Positions 35,273-43,948 of a stretch of 62,307 nucleotides of DNA are shown here, in pieces. Source of the stretch: Woeseiaceae bacterium (lineage in GTDB: Bacteria; Pseudomonadota; Gammaproteobacteria; Steroidobacterales; Woeseiaceae). The stretch is from positions 1 to 62,307 of the forward strand of contig JAHEFF010000015.1 of NCBI GenBank assembly GCA_024640315.1, in the 5' to 3' direction. The stretch's first letter is position 1; each line of letters opens with the position of its first letter. The notes beneath the pieces are model-generated. The model did no database searches. It was given only the letters and a program-made list of their open reading frames with translations, and was not told the DNA's origin. A program made the position numbers and the translations under genes.

Positions 35273-37993
35273 ATGAGCATGATTTACAAATTCGCCGGAA
35301 TGGCACTGATTCTTGGGCTCACAGCCTGCTCCGGGAGCACCCCAGGGCCCGGGTTTCAATTTGTTGAAGCAACCATTGAGGACGTGCAGGCGGCCATCAG
35401 ATCCGGCGAAATGTCCTGCGCGGATATTGTCGAGGGATATCTGCGAAGAATCGAAGCCTACGACCGATCGTCCGGCATGAATGCGATCATATTTGCCAAC
35501 CCGAATGCCGTCGCCAAGGCAGAGATTCTCGACCAGCGAATTGCCGCTGGCGACGAAATGGGCCCGCTTTTCTGTGCGCCTGTTCTCCTGAAAGACAATT
35601 TCGACACGAGCGATATGCCCACTAGCGGCGGTTCCATCGCGCTGAAGGACAGCATCCCGCCCGATGATGCGTTCATGGTGCGAAAACTGCGTGAAGCCGA
35701 TGCAATCATTATTGCGAAGACCAACATGGCCGAATGGGCCTTCAGCCCGAGGCAAACGGTCAGCTCATCGTATGGCACTACGGCGAATGCGTATGCACTG
35801 GACCGCGTGCCAGCGGGCTCGAGCGGCGGCACGGCATCGGGAACCGCAGCCAGCTTCGGTGTCATCGGCATGGGATCGGATACCGGCAACTCGATTCGCG
35901 GACCGTCATCGCACCTCGCATTGTTCGGTATTCGATCAACGATCGGCCTGACCAGCCGTGACGGTGTGATTCCTCTCTCATTCGACCGCGACATTGCCGG
36001 ACCGATGGTGCGAACCGTCACCGACGGCGCGAAGGTATTCAATGTTGTCGCCGGATACGACCCTGCAGACCCCTACACTGAAGCCGGCAAAGACAAACTC
36101 GAGAGCGACTATACGAGTTTTCTCGACGCGAATGCGTTGCAGGGGAAACGCATCGGCGTTTTGCGCGCGCTTGTTGACACGGATGATGCGGATCCGGCAG
36201 TCACTGAAGTATTTAAACAGGCGCTGGTCGACCTGAGAAACGCTGGCGCCGAAATTGTCGACCCGTTCAGCGTGCCGAATTTTGCAGAGCATCTCGAAGG
36301 GGATTACTTCTGTGCCCGCTTCCGTTACGACATGCACGAATATCTTAGGTCACTCGGTGACGGTGCGCCGATAAAGGACGTCATCGAAGTCAAAGCGAGC
36401 GGTCAGTACTCACCGTACATCGGAGGTGGTCTCGACTACTTCGCCGGCAATCCCGCCGATGTGCACCCTAAAGATCTCGATCCATCCTGCCCCGACTTCT
36501 TCGAACACGAGGGTCGCCAGGCATTCCTGGCCGACGTCGTCACGTCAATGGATGATGCCGGCATCGACGCGATGGTCTACCCGAGCTGGACGAATCCGCC
36601 GGCACATCTCGACAAGCCGGACGAAGAATACAAAGGTGATAACAGCCAGCTGGTCGCACCGGCGACCGGGCTGCCTGCCGTCTCCGTACCGATGGGATAT
36701 ACCTATGGCAATCTGCCTGCGGGATTACAGATTCTTGGCAGACCCTGGTCTGAAGGTTTACTCATAAGCCTGGCCTATGCCTACGAACAGGCAACGCACC
36801 ACCGAAGACCACCCGCAGGGTTTCCGCCAATCGACGATTCGCAGTCGTTATCGCGTGATACGACCAAGCCTGTTTATCCTCATGAAAACGAACCCATAGG
36901 CAGTGTGCGACAGGCCTACAGCGGCGAGCTCTACCCGGACATTCAGGCCAACACGTTTCGCAATATTCATCGACTTTTCCCGACACGCCGCGTGGCGGCT
37001 GGCGACAAACCTTACCCGCTCCCCGTCAGCGAGAAACAACTGAATAACTTCCGCTTCGAGTCACGAGGTACACAATACGACCTCTACGATTTCCTTTCTC
37101 TGAACCGGGTCAGCGGTATCGTGGTGCTGAAAGACGGCGAAATCGCGTTCGAGAAATACCTGCTCGGTAACAGCCGGGAAACGAAATGGATGTCGATGTC
37201 AGTTGTGAAATCAATGACCGCCACCCTCGTCGGTCTGGCCATCAAGGACGGGCACATCTCGGGCATCGATGACCCGCTCACAAAATACCTGCCACAGTTT
37301 GCGGACACTGCATACGACGGCGTCTCGGTCCGCAATCTTCTGCAAATGGCGTCCGGTGTCGACTGGAATGAAACTTACACAGACCCCTCTTCGGACAGGC
37401 GCGCAATGCTCATGGCACAGATCTCCCAACAGCCCGGATCTATCCTTACATTGATGGGCAATCTCGATCGTGCTGCCGAGCCCGGCGAGCGATGGAACTA
37501 CAGTACGGGCGAAACCCAGGTGGTTGGCGCACTCGTTGCTGCGGCCACCGGAATGAATGTCGCAGACTACTTGTCGGAAAAACTCTGGCAACCGTTCGGC
37601 ATGGAGTCGGACGCGAGCTGGTGGCTTGATGCCGCGCACGGGCTGGAGATCGGCGGTAGCGGACTGTCCGCAACGCTCCGTGACTACGCCAGGTTCGGCC
37701 TGTACATGGCGAACAACGGCGTCATTGACGGTGAACCGACTTTACCGGACGGATGGATTGAAACAGCGACGTCAGCCAAAGTCGTTGCCGGTGAGAAAGT
37801 CGACTATGGATATATGTGGTGGCCCCTGGACATGGGCGCCTACGCCGCGATCGGTATATTTGGCCAGTTCATCTACGTCCACCCGGATAGCAACATCGTC
37901 GTCGCGATGTGGGGCGCACAACCAAAACCGGTTGGTAAAGACGTCGTGGACGAATACGCTTTCTTCAACGCGCTCGTGAGGGAGCTGGAATAG
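35273..37993 (+). CDS. lipoprotein fusion of an amidase-signature domain and a serine beta-lactamase-like domain
   Basis: A single 906-residue frame. The signal has lipobox LTAC (Cys19), so the protein is probably membrane-anchored in the periplasm. Residues about 28-515 are an amidase-signature domain: Lys107 (VLLKDNFD), Ser184 region (AGSSGG) and nucleophile Ser207 (TGNSIRG) form the Ser-cisSer-Lys triad. Residues about 590-906 are a class C beta-lactamase/DD-peptidase-like fold: Ser643-x-x-Lys646 (SVVK), Tyr743-Ser (NYSTG) and GIFGQF in place of the KTG box. The two folds are those of NylA and NylB, which hydrolyse cyclic and linear 6-aminohexanoate oligomers, but the true substrate is unknown. 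No stop or frame slip separates the halves. It is divergent from the TetR gene. Confidence 0.87.
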   Translation: MSMIYKFAGMALILGLTACSGSTPGPGFQFVEATIEDVQAAIRSGEMSCADIVEGYLRRIEAYDRSSGMNAIIFANPNAVAKAEILDQRIAAGDEMGPLFCAPVLLKDNFDTSDMPTSGGSIALKDSIPPDDAFMVRKLREADAIIIAKTNMAEWAFSPRQTVSSSYGTTANAYALDRVPAGSSGGTASGTAASFGVIGMGSDTGNSIRGPSSHLALFGIRSTIGLTSRDGVIPLSFDRDIAGPMVRTVTDGAKVFNVVAGYDPADPYTEAGKDKLESDYTSFLDANALQGKRIGVLRALVDTDDADPAVTEVFKQALVDLRNAGAEIVDPFSVPNFAEHLEGDYFCARFRYDMHEYLRSLGDGAPIKDVIEVKASGQYSPYIGGGLDYFAGNPADVHPKDLDPSCPDFFEHEGRQAFLADVVTSMDDAGIDAMVYPSWTNPPAHLDKPDEEYKGDNSQLVAPATGLPAVSVPMGYTYGNLPAGLQILGRPWSEGLLISLAYAYEQATHHRRPPAGFPPIDDSQSLSRDTTKPVYPHENEPIGSVRQAYSGELYPDIQANTFRNIHRLFPTRRVAAGDKPYPLPVSEKQLNNFRFESRGTQYDLYDFLSLNRVSGIVVLKDGEIAFEKYLLGNSRETKWMSMSVVKSMTATLVGLAIKDGHISGIDDPLTKYLPQFADTAYDGVSVRNLLQMASGVDWNETYTDPSSDRRAMLMAQISQQPGSILTLMGNLDRAAEPGERWNYSTGETQVVGALVAAATGMNVADYLSEKLWQPFGMESDASWWLDAAHGLEIGGSGLSATLRDYARFGLYMANNGVIDGEPTLPDGWIETATSAKVVAGEKVDYGYMWWPLDMGAYAAIGIFGQFIYVHPDSNIVVAMWGAQPKPVGKDVVDEYAFFNALVRELE

Positions 37994-37999
37994 CGGCCA

Positions 38000-38980
38000 T
38001 CAATTTTCCGACCCTTGGTCCCACAAATCAGTACTCAGGTACTTCAGGCCCGAGTCGCAAGCAATTGTCGCAATGGTTTCGCCCCGCAATGAGCCATTCA
38101 ACAGCTGAATCGCGGCGGCAAGGTTCGCGCCGCTGGAGTAACCGGCAAATATTCCCTCTTCTTTGGCCAGTTGGCGCGCGTACCGAATCGCGTCCTCCGA
38201 TGAGACCCTGAGATAACCATCCGCTGCAACGCCTTGCATCTGCGATAGTGATTCCATCGCATAACCGCCGCCCTGGATCGGGTGATCAGGTTTGCTTATC
38301 GATTCACCGGCCAGCGCCGCCGCGCCTTCGGGTTCGACAACGTAGCACCTGATGCGCGCATCTTTTTCCTTGAAAAACCGGCTGCAGCCCGCGAATGAGC
38401 CGCCGGACCCGGCAAAATCGCAAAACGCTGTTATCAAACCACCGCTCTGTTTCCACATCTCATGCGCAGTTCCGAAATAGTGCGCGTCGCGATTGCCTCG
38501 ATGTTCGAACTGGTCGGCGCGAAACGCATCTCGATCTCTTGCCAGCCGCTTCGCTTCAAGGTCTACGAGTTGCAGATCGTCGCCACTAACGTAGCCCTTT
38601 TTCGAGCCCGCACATTGATCGACCAGGATGACTTCGGCACCGAGCGCCTGCATCATTCGCGCTCGCTCGGGCGAATTGCCTTTTGACATCACCGCGACGA
38701 ACGGATAACCCTTCGCCGCGCAAACGATGGCAAGACCGGTGCCCATGTTGCCACTGGTCAGCTCGACGACAGTTTGACCCTTCTTCAGAGCACCCGACTC
38801 CTCCGCCTCCTCGATGATCCGGAGCGCGGCCCGGTCTTTTTTCGAGAGACCCGGATTCAGATATTCGAGTTTCATCAGGACGCGCCCGTCGATACCCGCC
38901 GTGACTCGTGACAATTCGACCAGTGGCGTATTGCCGATGGCACCGACGATTGACGGAGCGATCTGATCTCCGTCGCCCAT
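38000..38980 (-). CDS. cysteine synthase-like PLP enzyme
   Basis: This 326-residue fold-type II PLP protein resembles CysK: IGNTPLVELSR, the PLP Lys in NPGLSKKDR (Lys48), the substrate loop TSGNMGTGLA and the phosphate loop AGSGGSFAG. The loop reads NMGTG instead of the usual NTGIG, so the substrate may differ from O-acetylserine. Its ATG shares one base with the stop of the acyl-CoA ligase gene (TGATG), making it the last gene of a six-gene acyl-CoA operon, an odd setting for cysteine synthesis. Confidence 0.8.
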   Translation of the reverse strand: MGDGDQIAPSIVGAIGNTPLVELSRVTAGIDGRVLMKLEYLNPGLSKKDRAALRIIEEAEESGALKKGQTVVELTSGNMGTGLAIVCAAKGYPFVAVMSKGNSPERARMMQALGAEVILVDQCAGSKKGYVSGDDLQLVDLEAKRLARDRDAFRADQFEHRGNRDAHYFGTAHEMWKQSGGLITAFCDFAGSGGSFAGCSRFFKEKDARIRCYVVEPEGAAALAGESISKPDHPIQGGGYAMESLSQMQGVAADGYLRVSSEDAIRYARQLAKEEGIFAGYSSGANLAAAIQLLNGSLRGETIATIACDSGLKYLSTDLWDQGSEN

Positions 38981-40674
38981 CAGGCAGTCTCTTGCTCCAC
39001 CAGGCCAAGCTCCTGGATCATTGCATCGCGCATATGAAATTTCTGAATCTTCCCGGTCACGGTCATCGGGAATTCATCGACGAAACGAATGTAACGTGGC
39101 ACTTTGAAATGTGAAATCTGCCCATCGCAAAAAGCCCTGACCGCGTCTTCGGTCAGGTTGGCACCTGGGCGTCGCTGAATCCACGCACACAGCTCCTCAC
39201 CGAACTTGTCATCGGGCACACCGAACACCGCAACTTCCATTATGTCGTCGTGCGTGTACAAAAATTCCTCAATTTCCCGCGGATAAAGATTCTCGCCACC
39301 GCGGATTACCATATCTTTCACACGCCCGACGATGTTGCAGTAACCCTGGTCATCGATCGTGCCAAGGTCACCGGTAATCATCCAGCCACCCACCAGTGAC
39401 TCTGCGGTTTTTTCCTCATCGTTCCAGTAGCCCTGCATGACGCAGTAGCCGCGCGTGCATAATTCACCGGGCTGGCCGCGCGGCACGATATTGCCGTCCT
39501 CATCGACGACTTTGACCTCAATATGTGGCTGCACGCGCCCAACGGTTGTAACCCGTCTTTCAACCGAGTCGGTCGTCGAAGACTGAAAGCTGACCGGACT
39601 GGTCTCCGTCATGCCGTAAGCGATGGTGACCTCGCTCATATTCATGTCGTTGACAACCCGTTTCATCACTTCGACCGGACACGGTGAACCGGCTAAAATT
39701 CCGGTGCGCAATGACGTGAGATTGAAGTTCGCAAAGCCGTCGACGGCGAGCTCCGCCACAAACATCGTCGGGACACCATACAGCGCAGTGCACTTTTCTT
39801 CCTGCACGGCCTGAAGCGTTTCGGCCGGATCAAAGACTGGCGACGGATACACCATGGTCGCGCCATGCGTCAGGCAACCAAGATTACCCATCACCATGCC
39901 GAAGCAATGATAGAGCGGCACGGGTATCGCCATGCGGTCGTCTTTCGTCAGGCGTATCGCCTCGCCGACAAAGAAGCCGTTGTTGAGGATATTGTGGTGC
40001 GTAAGCGTTGCACCTTTTGGCGAGCCGGTCGTGCCACTGGTGAACTGGATATTGATGGGGTCAAAAGGACTCAATGTTTTGCCGAGTTCACGAATCATGT
40101 CCGTTTGGTTCCGAGACAAAGGCTCCTCGAGAATCGCAAGATCAATAAACCCGTCCGGGATTGTATCGGCAAACCCGATCACCATCTCGAGGTTCGGCAG
40201 TTTGGCACTTTCCAGCTTCCCTGGTTGGGACGCTTTCAGCTCCGGAGCCAATGCCTGGATCATTTCAAAGTATTTACTGGACTTGAATGACTCGGCCAGC
40301 ACCAACGCACGGCATTCCACCTTGTTCAGGGCATACGCGAGTTCGTACAGCCGATAGGCCGGATTGATATTGACCAGCACAAGCCCGGCCTTGGCCGTCG
40401 CGAACTGCGTCAACGTCCATTCGATGCAATTCGGTGCCCAAATGCCAACGCGGTCACCTGGTTTCAGTCCGAGAGACAAGAATCCGGCGCCAATCGCCTC
40501 GGCCCGCTCGTTCAGTTCGTTGTAGGAAATCCTTGCGCCCTGGTGAACCGAGACGATAGCCTCGTGGTCGCCATATTTTTCGGCCGCAGCGGTCAGCGCC
40601 TGGCCGATCGTCTGTTCGATCAGTGGCGGTTCGGTCGCGCCGATGACATGACTGGTCGCTATACTAGTTGGCAC
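38980..40674 (-). CDS. acyl-CoA ligase (AMP-forming)
   Basis: This 564-residue enzyme starts at GTG 40674, six bases after GGGGGA; the frame to 40794 lies within the preceding gene and is rejected. ANL motifs are clear: the P-loop [28 protein letters not shown] and the hinge/core [16 protein letters not shown], with the C-terminal catalytic Lys in MTVTGKIQK. The sequence resembles FadK/AcsM-like medium-chain acyl-CoA synthetases. It activates a fatty or branched carboxylic acid with ATP and CoA. It overlaps the CaiB/racemase gene by 11 bases. Confidence 0.9.
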   Translation of the reverse strand: MPTSIATSHVIGATEPPLIEQTIGQALTAAAEKYGDHEAIVSVHQGARISYNELNERAEAIGAGFLSLGLKPGDRVGIWAPNCIEWTLTQFATAKAGLVLVNINPAYRLYELAYALNKVECRALVLAESFKSSKYFEMIQALAPELKASQPGKLESAKLPNLEMVIGFADTIPDGFIDLAILEEPLSRNQTDMIRELGKTLSPFDPINIQFTSGTTGSPKGATLTHHNILNNGFFVGEAIRLTKDDRMAIPVPLYHCFGMVMGNLGCLTHGATMVYPSPVFDPAETLQAVQEEKCTALYGVPTMFVAELAVDGFANFNLTSLRTGILAGSPCPVEVMKRVVNDMNMSEVTIAYGMTETSPVSFQSSTTDSVERRVTTVGRVQPHIEVKVVDEDGNIVPRGQPGELCTRGYCVMQGYWNDEEKTAESLVGGWMITGDLGTIDDQGYCNIVGRVKDMVIRGGENLYPREIEEFLYTHDDIMEVAVFGVPDDKFGEELCAWIQRRPGANLTEDAVRAFCDGQISHFKVPRYIRFVDEFPMTVTGKIQKFHMRDAMIQELGLVEQETA

Positions 40675-41773
40675 TGCCGGTCCCCCAGTTTTCGATGACG
40701 CTCTGAATATCGGCCTCGCCTTCTCCGGCGCCACTCCTGATTTCCAAAGGAGTCCGGGAAAAACGTGGTGCAGGTGCCGGTTGCACAACACCATTTATTT
40801 CCACGAAAGTCTTGCGCGCCTTGTTTTGAGGGTGATTCGGCGCTTCGGCAAGTGACAATACTGGCGCGAAACAGGCGTCAGTACCGGCTAGAATCTCCGT
40901 CCACTCATCTCGCGTCTTTGCTGCAAAAACCTTTTCAAAAATTGCGATATGCGAATTCCATTCTGACTGATTGAACTGATTCGTCGGCTCGACCTCATCA
41001 ACACCCAGCTTTTCCAGCAATACCTTGAAGAACCTGGGCTCAATGGCGCAAACGATAATGTACTCGCCATCACTGGTCCTGTACGGGCGATAAAACGGCG
41101 CCGCCCCGTCAAGAAAATTGCTGCCACGCTCGTCTTTCCAGAGGCCGCCCGCATAGAGCCCGTAGAACAACGTCATCAGCGACGCCGCGCCGTCGACCAT
41201 CGCCGCGTCGACCACCTGCCCCTCGCCGGATCGTTGTGCTTCCAACAGAGCGGCCAGGATACCCATGGCCAGATACACACCGCCGCCACCGAAGTCGGCC
41301 ACGAGGTTCAGCGGCACACCTGGCGGCCCGTCCTTATCGCCGATGGCGCCCAGCGCTCCAGCAATTGCGGCGTAGTTCGCATCGTGCCCGGCAAAACCGG
41401 CCAGCGGGCCTTCCTGGCCCCAGCCGGTCATCCGACCGTAGACCAATCGCCGGTTGACGGCCATACAGTCGTCCGGGCCAAGGCCCAGGTTCTCCATGAC
41501 GCCGGGACGATTTCCTTCGAAGATTGCGTCTGCAGTCTCACAGAGCTTCAGTACCTGCTGCACTCCTGCCGCAGATTTCAGATCGACGCAAATCGTCGTT
41601 CTGTTTCGATTCATCAGGTTAAATTGCGCCGGGAGGCCGACACCCGTATCAATACCTCCCGGCCGGTCGATTCGAACGACATCCGCTCCCATGTCCGCGA
41701 GCAGCATCCCGCAAAAAGGCCCCGGACCGATGCCGGCGATTTCGATAATTCTGAAACCCTGGAGCGGACCCAT
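40664..41773 (-). CDS. CaiB/BaiF family CoA-transferase, alpha-methylacyl-CoA racemase type
   Basis: This 369-residue class III CoA-transferase family protein has the N-terminal [23 protein letters not shown] signature in part, [36 protein letters not shown] with the catalytic Asp, and [19 protein letters not shown]. The GHDANY context and length match alpha-methylacyl-CoA racemase, which interconverts (R)- and (S)-2-methylacyl-CoA so that beta-oxidation of branched chains or sterol side chains can proceed. It follows the SDR gene by 14 bases. Confidence 0.87.
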   Translation of the reverse strand: MGPLQGFRIIEIAGIGPGPFCGMLLADMGADVVRIDRPGGIDTGVGLPAQFNLMNRNRTTICVDLKSAAGVQQVLKLCETADAIFEGNRPGVMENLGLGPDDCMAVNRRLVYGRMTGWGQEGPLAGFAGHDANYAAIAGALGAIGDKDGPPGVPLNLVADFGGGGVYLAMGILAALLEAQRSGEGQVVDAAMVDGAASLMTLFYGLYAGGLWKDERGSNFLDGAAPFYRPYRTSDGEYIIVCAIEPRFFKVLLEKLGVDEVEPTNQFNQSEWNSHIAIFEKVFAAKTRDEWTEILAGTDACFAPVLSLAEAPNHPQNKARKTFVEINGVVQPAPAPRFSRTPLEIRSGAGEGEADIQSVIENWGTGSAN

Positions 41774-41787
41774 GATTTCCTGCGAGC

Positions 41788-42561
41788 CTAAAGCGATCTG
41801 ACGAGGTGCCCGCCGTCGACTGCAACGATGCTGCCGGTCATATAGCTCCCGGCATCGGATGCAAGCAACAGGAGCGGACCCGATATTTCAGGCAATTCGC
41901 CAACGCGAGCCATCGGGACAGCTTGTTTCACCAGTTCATGGGCACCCTGCTCGAACTGTTTTTCATTAATTTCAGTAACGAAATAGCCTGGCGCCAGTGC
42001 ATTGACGCGGATATTGTCACGCGACCACTCCAGGGCCATTGCCTTTGTCAGCTGAATGACTGCAGATTTTGCGGCGATGTAGGACGCCAGCGCCTTGCTG
42101 ACACCGAGCCCGAGGATCGAAGCGACATTGATGATGCTGCCCGCTTTCTCCGCGCGGATCATTTCATTGGCGACAGCCTGGGCCACCATGAAGACACCTT
42201 TCAGGTTGGTGTCGAGTACGGCATCCCAGTCTTGCTCGGAAATTTCGGTCAGGAAACCCTGCCGCGCTATACCGGCGTTGTTGACGAGAATATCGGGCGT
42301 GCCGAGCTCACTCGTCACCGTTCGAACGCAGCTTGTAATGGATAATGAATCGGTGACGTCCAGGTCGAGGCACATCGATTTTCCACCAATTTTCTCGATC
42401 AGCGCTGCGGTTTGCTCCAGCTTTTCCCGACGGCGCGCGGCCAGCGCGACACTTGCGCCTGCCTCGGCCAGCGTAATCGCAAACTGCCTCCCAAGGCCGC
42501 TGCCGGCACCGGTCACCAGGGCAACCTTTCCGTCCACCCTGAATCGCTCCATCGTAGTCAT
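41788..42561 (-). CDS. short-chain dehydrogenase/reductase
   Basis: This 257-residue SDR starts at ATG 42561 two bases after the thioesterase stop, with GGGAG upstream; longer starts fall inside that gene. TGAGSGLG, NNAG, VASILGLG and YIAAK give the cofactor site and the Ser-Tyr-Lys set. Arg-rich AARRREK after strand two favours NADP(H). In this operon it likely handles a 3-hydroxyacyl-CoA or branched alcohol intermediate. Confidence 0.86.
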   Translation of the reverse strand: MTTMERFRVDGKVALVTGAGSGLGRQFAITLAEAGASVALAARRREKLEQTAALIEKIGGKSMCLDLDVTDSLSITSCVRTVTSELGTPDILVNNAGIARQGFLTEISEQDWDAVLDTNLKGVFMVAQAVANEMIRAEKAGSIINVASILGLGVSKALASYIAAKSAVIQLTKAMALEWSRDNIRVNALAPGYFVTEINEKQFEQGAHELVKQAVPMARVGELPEISGPLLLLASDAGSYMTGSIVAVDGGHLVRSL

Positions 42562-42563
42562 GC

Positions 42564-42986
42564 TTACTCCCGCGGTTTCTTCTTGTACGTCCCGGTCGCA
42601 GTCGCGCACAGGCGGCTGTTTTCCGGATCCCAGATCTTCGCCTGGGCGAAGAAGAGCGAATTGGTTCTTCTAATGAGTTCACCCTCGGCGATGACCATTT
42701 TCGCTTTATGCGGTGACATGTAATTACAGTTCAGGTTGATCGTAACCGACACAAATTCCTCGGAAACGCCAAAACTGCCTGCAACCGCACCGGCGATGTC
42801 CAGCAGTGAGGCAATGACGCCGCCATGCAGATAGCCCACTGTGTTTCGATGCTCACCACGCACCCGCATTTCGAGTTTGGTGTAACCCTCTTTCCAGGCA
42901 ATGAGCTTGAAGCCGAGGAACTCAAGATACGTGCCTTCATAGAGCGTCGGGTTATCCAGGATGCTGGACGGCATGTCGTCTGTCAC
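42564..42986 (-). CDS. PaaI-type acyl-CoA thioesterase (hotdog fold)
   Basis: This 140-residue protein has the single hotdog fold with the PaaI/4HBT signature NTVGYLHGGVIASLLDIAG, where His-Gly-Gly begins the long helix and Asp is the likely catalytic residue. It would release CoA from acyl- or phenylacyl-CoA. The GTG start overlaps the stop of the peroxiredoxin gene (GTGA, 42983-42986); ATG at 42974 is an alternative. Confidence 0.86.
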   Translation of the reverse strand: MTDDMPSSILDNPTLYEGTYLEFLGFKLIAWKEGYTKLEMRVRGEHRNTVGYLHGGVIASLLDIAGAVAGSFGVSEEFVSVTINLNCNYMSPHKAKMVIAEGELIRRTNSLFFAQAKIWDPENSRLCATATGTYKKKPRE

Positions 42987-43852
42987 TTCGCCAGCACCCC
43001 CGAACGACGCAGGATGGCCAGAAAGACATCCGGCTCCGGCCTGACCCTGTAATTGTCTGTCTGGTCGGAGAAAACAATCGTGCCTTTTTCATTGGTAACA
43101 ACCAGGGTCGGAAGCACAGTGTCCGGCTCATAGCCACCGGGAAGACCGATCGGGACGCCGTTCCTGATGGCGATGCCGAGAGATTCCGCCACCCGGTTAC
43201 CTGTGTCTATCAGGACTTCGAAGGGTACATCGTATTGTGCCGCCAGCCTGCGACTGTGCTCTTCAGGTTGTGGGCTCACAAGGGCCACGCGGATGCCCAT
43301 GGCCTCCATGTCCTGGTAGCGCGCGGCGATTTCCTTTATTTGCGCCATGCACAACGGGCACCAGTTACCGCGATAAAACATGATCACCGCAGGGGCGCCC
43401 ACCCAATCAGCAGAGCGAAATGTATTTCCGTCTGTATCCTGCAATTCGAATTCGGGTAGTTTGCTGCCTACGGAAAGTGCAGCGACCGCAATCCGCCCGA
43501 ATCGGGAATACCAAAAGACGTACATGAGCAGGAGTGCGCCGGCGGCAAGGGCGACTGATGTGGGTGACCAGCCGGAGGTGCCTTCGATGAATTGCTCCCA
43601 TAGCGCAACCATCACGCCCGCCGCGGCGATCAGCAGCATAAACGGAAAATTCTCGCTGGTTCGCTCAACGCCGCCGAACATCAGGTAGGTTGCGATGACT
43701 GGCAGAGGAACCGCCGCAATTGCTGCGCCGAGCCAGGCGGTCGCTTCGTTTCCACCCAGCAGTGCCGCAAAGACGGAGACGCCGAATAGCACCATCGTCA
43801 CGCCGACGGCAGGAAAAATGAAAAGTGATTTGTACTTGGCGTCAATGACCAC
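42983..43852 (-). CDS. membrane-anchored peroxiredoxin-like protein
   Basis: The GTG at 43852 with AAAGG upstream is preferred, because the extension to 43939 runs into the inverted repeat. The 289-residue product has four hydrophobic helices (about 10-35, 42-65, 70-90, 100-120) followed by an AhpC/TSA thioredoxin fold (about 125-289) with FYRGNWCPLCMAQIKE. The CxxC pair is in the usual peroxidatic position. It probably reduces peroxides or disulfides near the membrane. It leads the six-gene acyl-CoA operon. Confidence 0.82.
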   Translation of the reverse strand: MVIDAKYKSLFIFPAVGVTMVLFGVSVFAALLGGNEATAWLGAAIAAVPLPVIATYLMFGGVERTSENFPFMLLIAAAGVMVALWEQFIEGTSGWSPTSVALAAGALLLMYVFWYSRFGRIAVAALSVGSKLPEFELQDTDGNTFRSADWVGAPAVIMFYRGNWCPLCMAQIKEIAARYQDMEAMGIRVALVSPQPEEHSRRLAAQYDVPFEVLIDTGNRVAESLGIAIRNGVPIGLPGGYEPDTVLPTLVVTNEKGTIVFSDQTDNYRVRPEPDVFLAILRRSGVLAK

Positions 43853-43887
43853 GGCTGGACCTTTCTTGTTTGGCCTAAGCTTACCGC

Positions 43888-43947
43888 AGATAAAATTGGG
43901 GTCAGACCCCTTTTTCCAAAAAAAGGGGTCTGACCCCAATTTTATCT
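43888..43947. repeat. 60-bp perfect inverted repeat, REP-like element
   Basis: Two 28-base arms (43888-43915 and 43920-43947) are exact inverted repeats around the loop CCAA. Each arm carries GGGGTCAGACCCC, itself a palindrome, with AT-rich flanks AGATAAAATT. This core is familiar from REP-like elements scattered in many proteobacterial genomes, some mobilised by RAYT transposases. It sits one base after the icmF stop, so it may also end or stabilise the icmF transcript. No transposase is in the window. Confidence 0.8.
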
Positions 43948-43948
43948 C

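Noticed and set aside
36818..36860. Possible sequencing error joining two genes between the amidase and beta-lactamase-like domains
   Set aside because: The frame is open and looks coding throughout, with no ribosome site or signal peptide at the second domain. It remains listed as the refutation test for the fusion.
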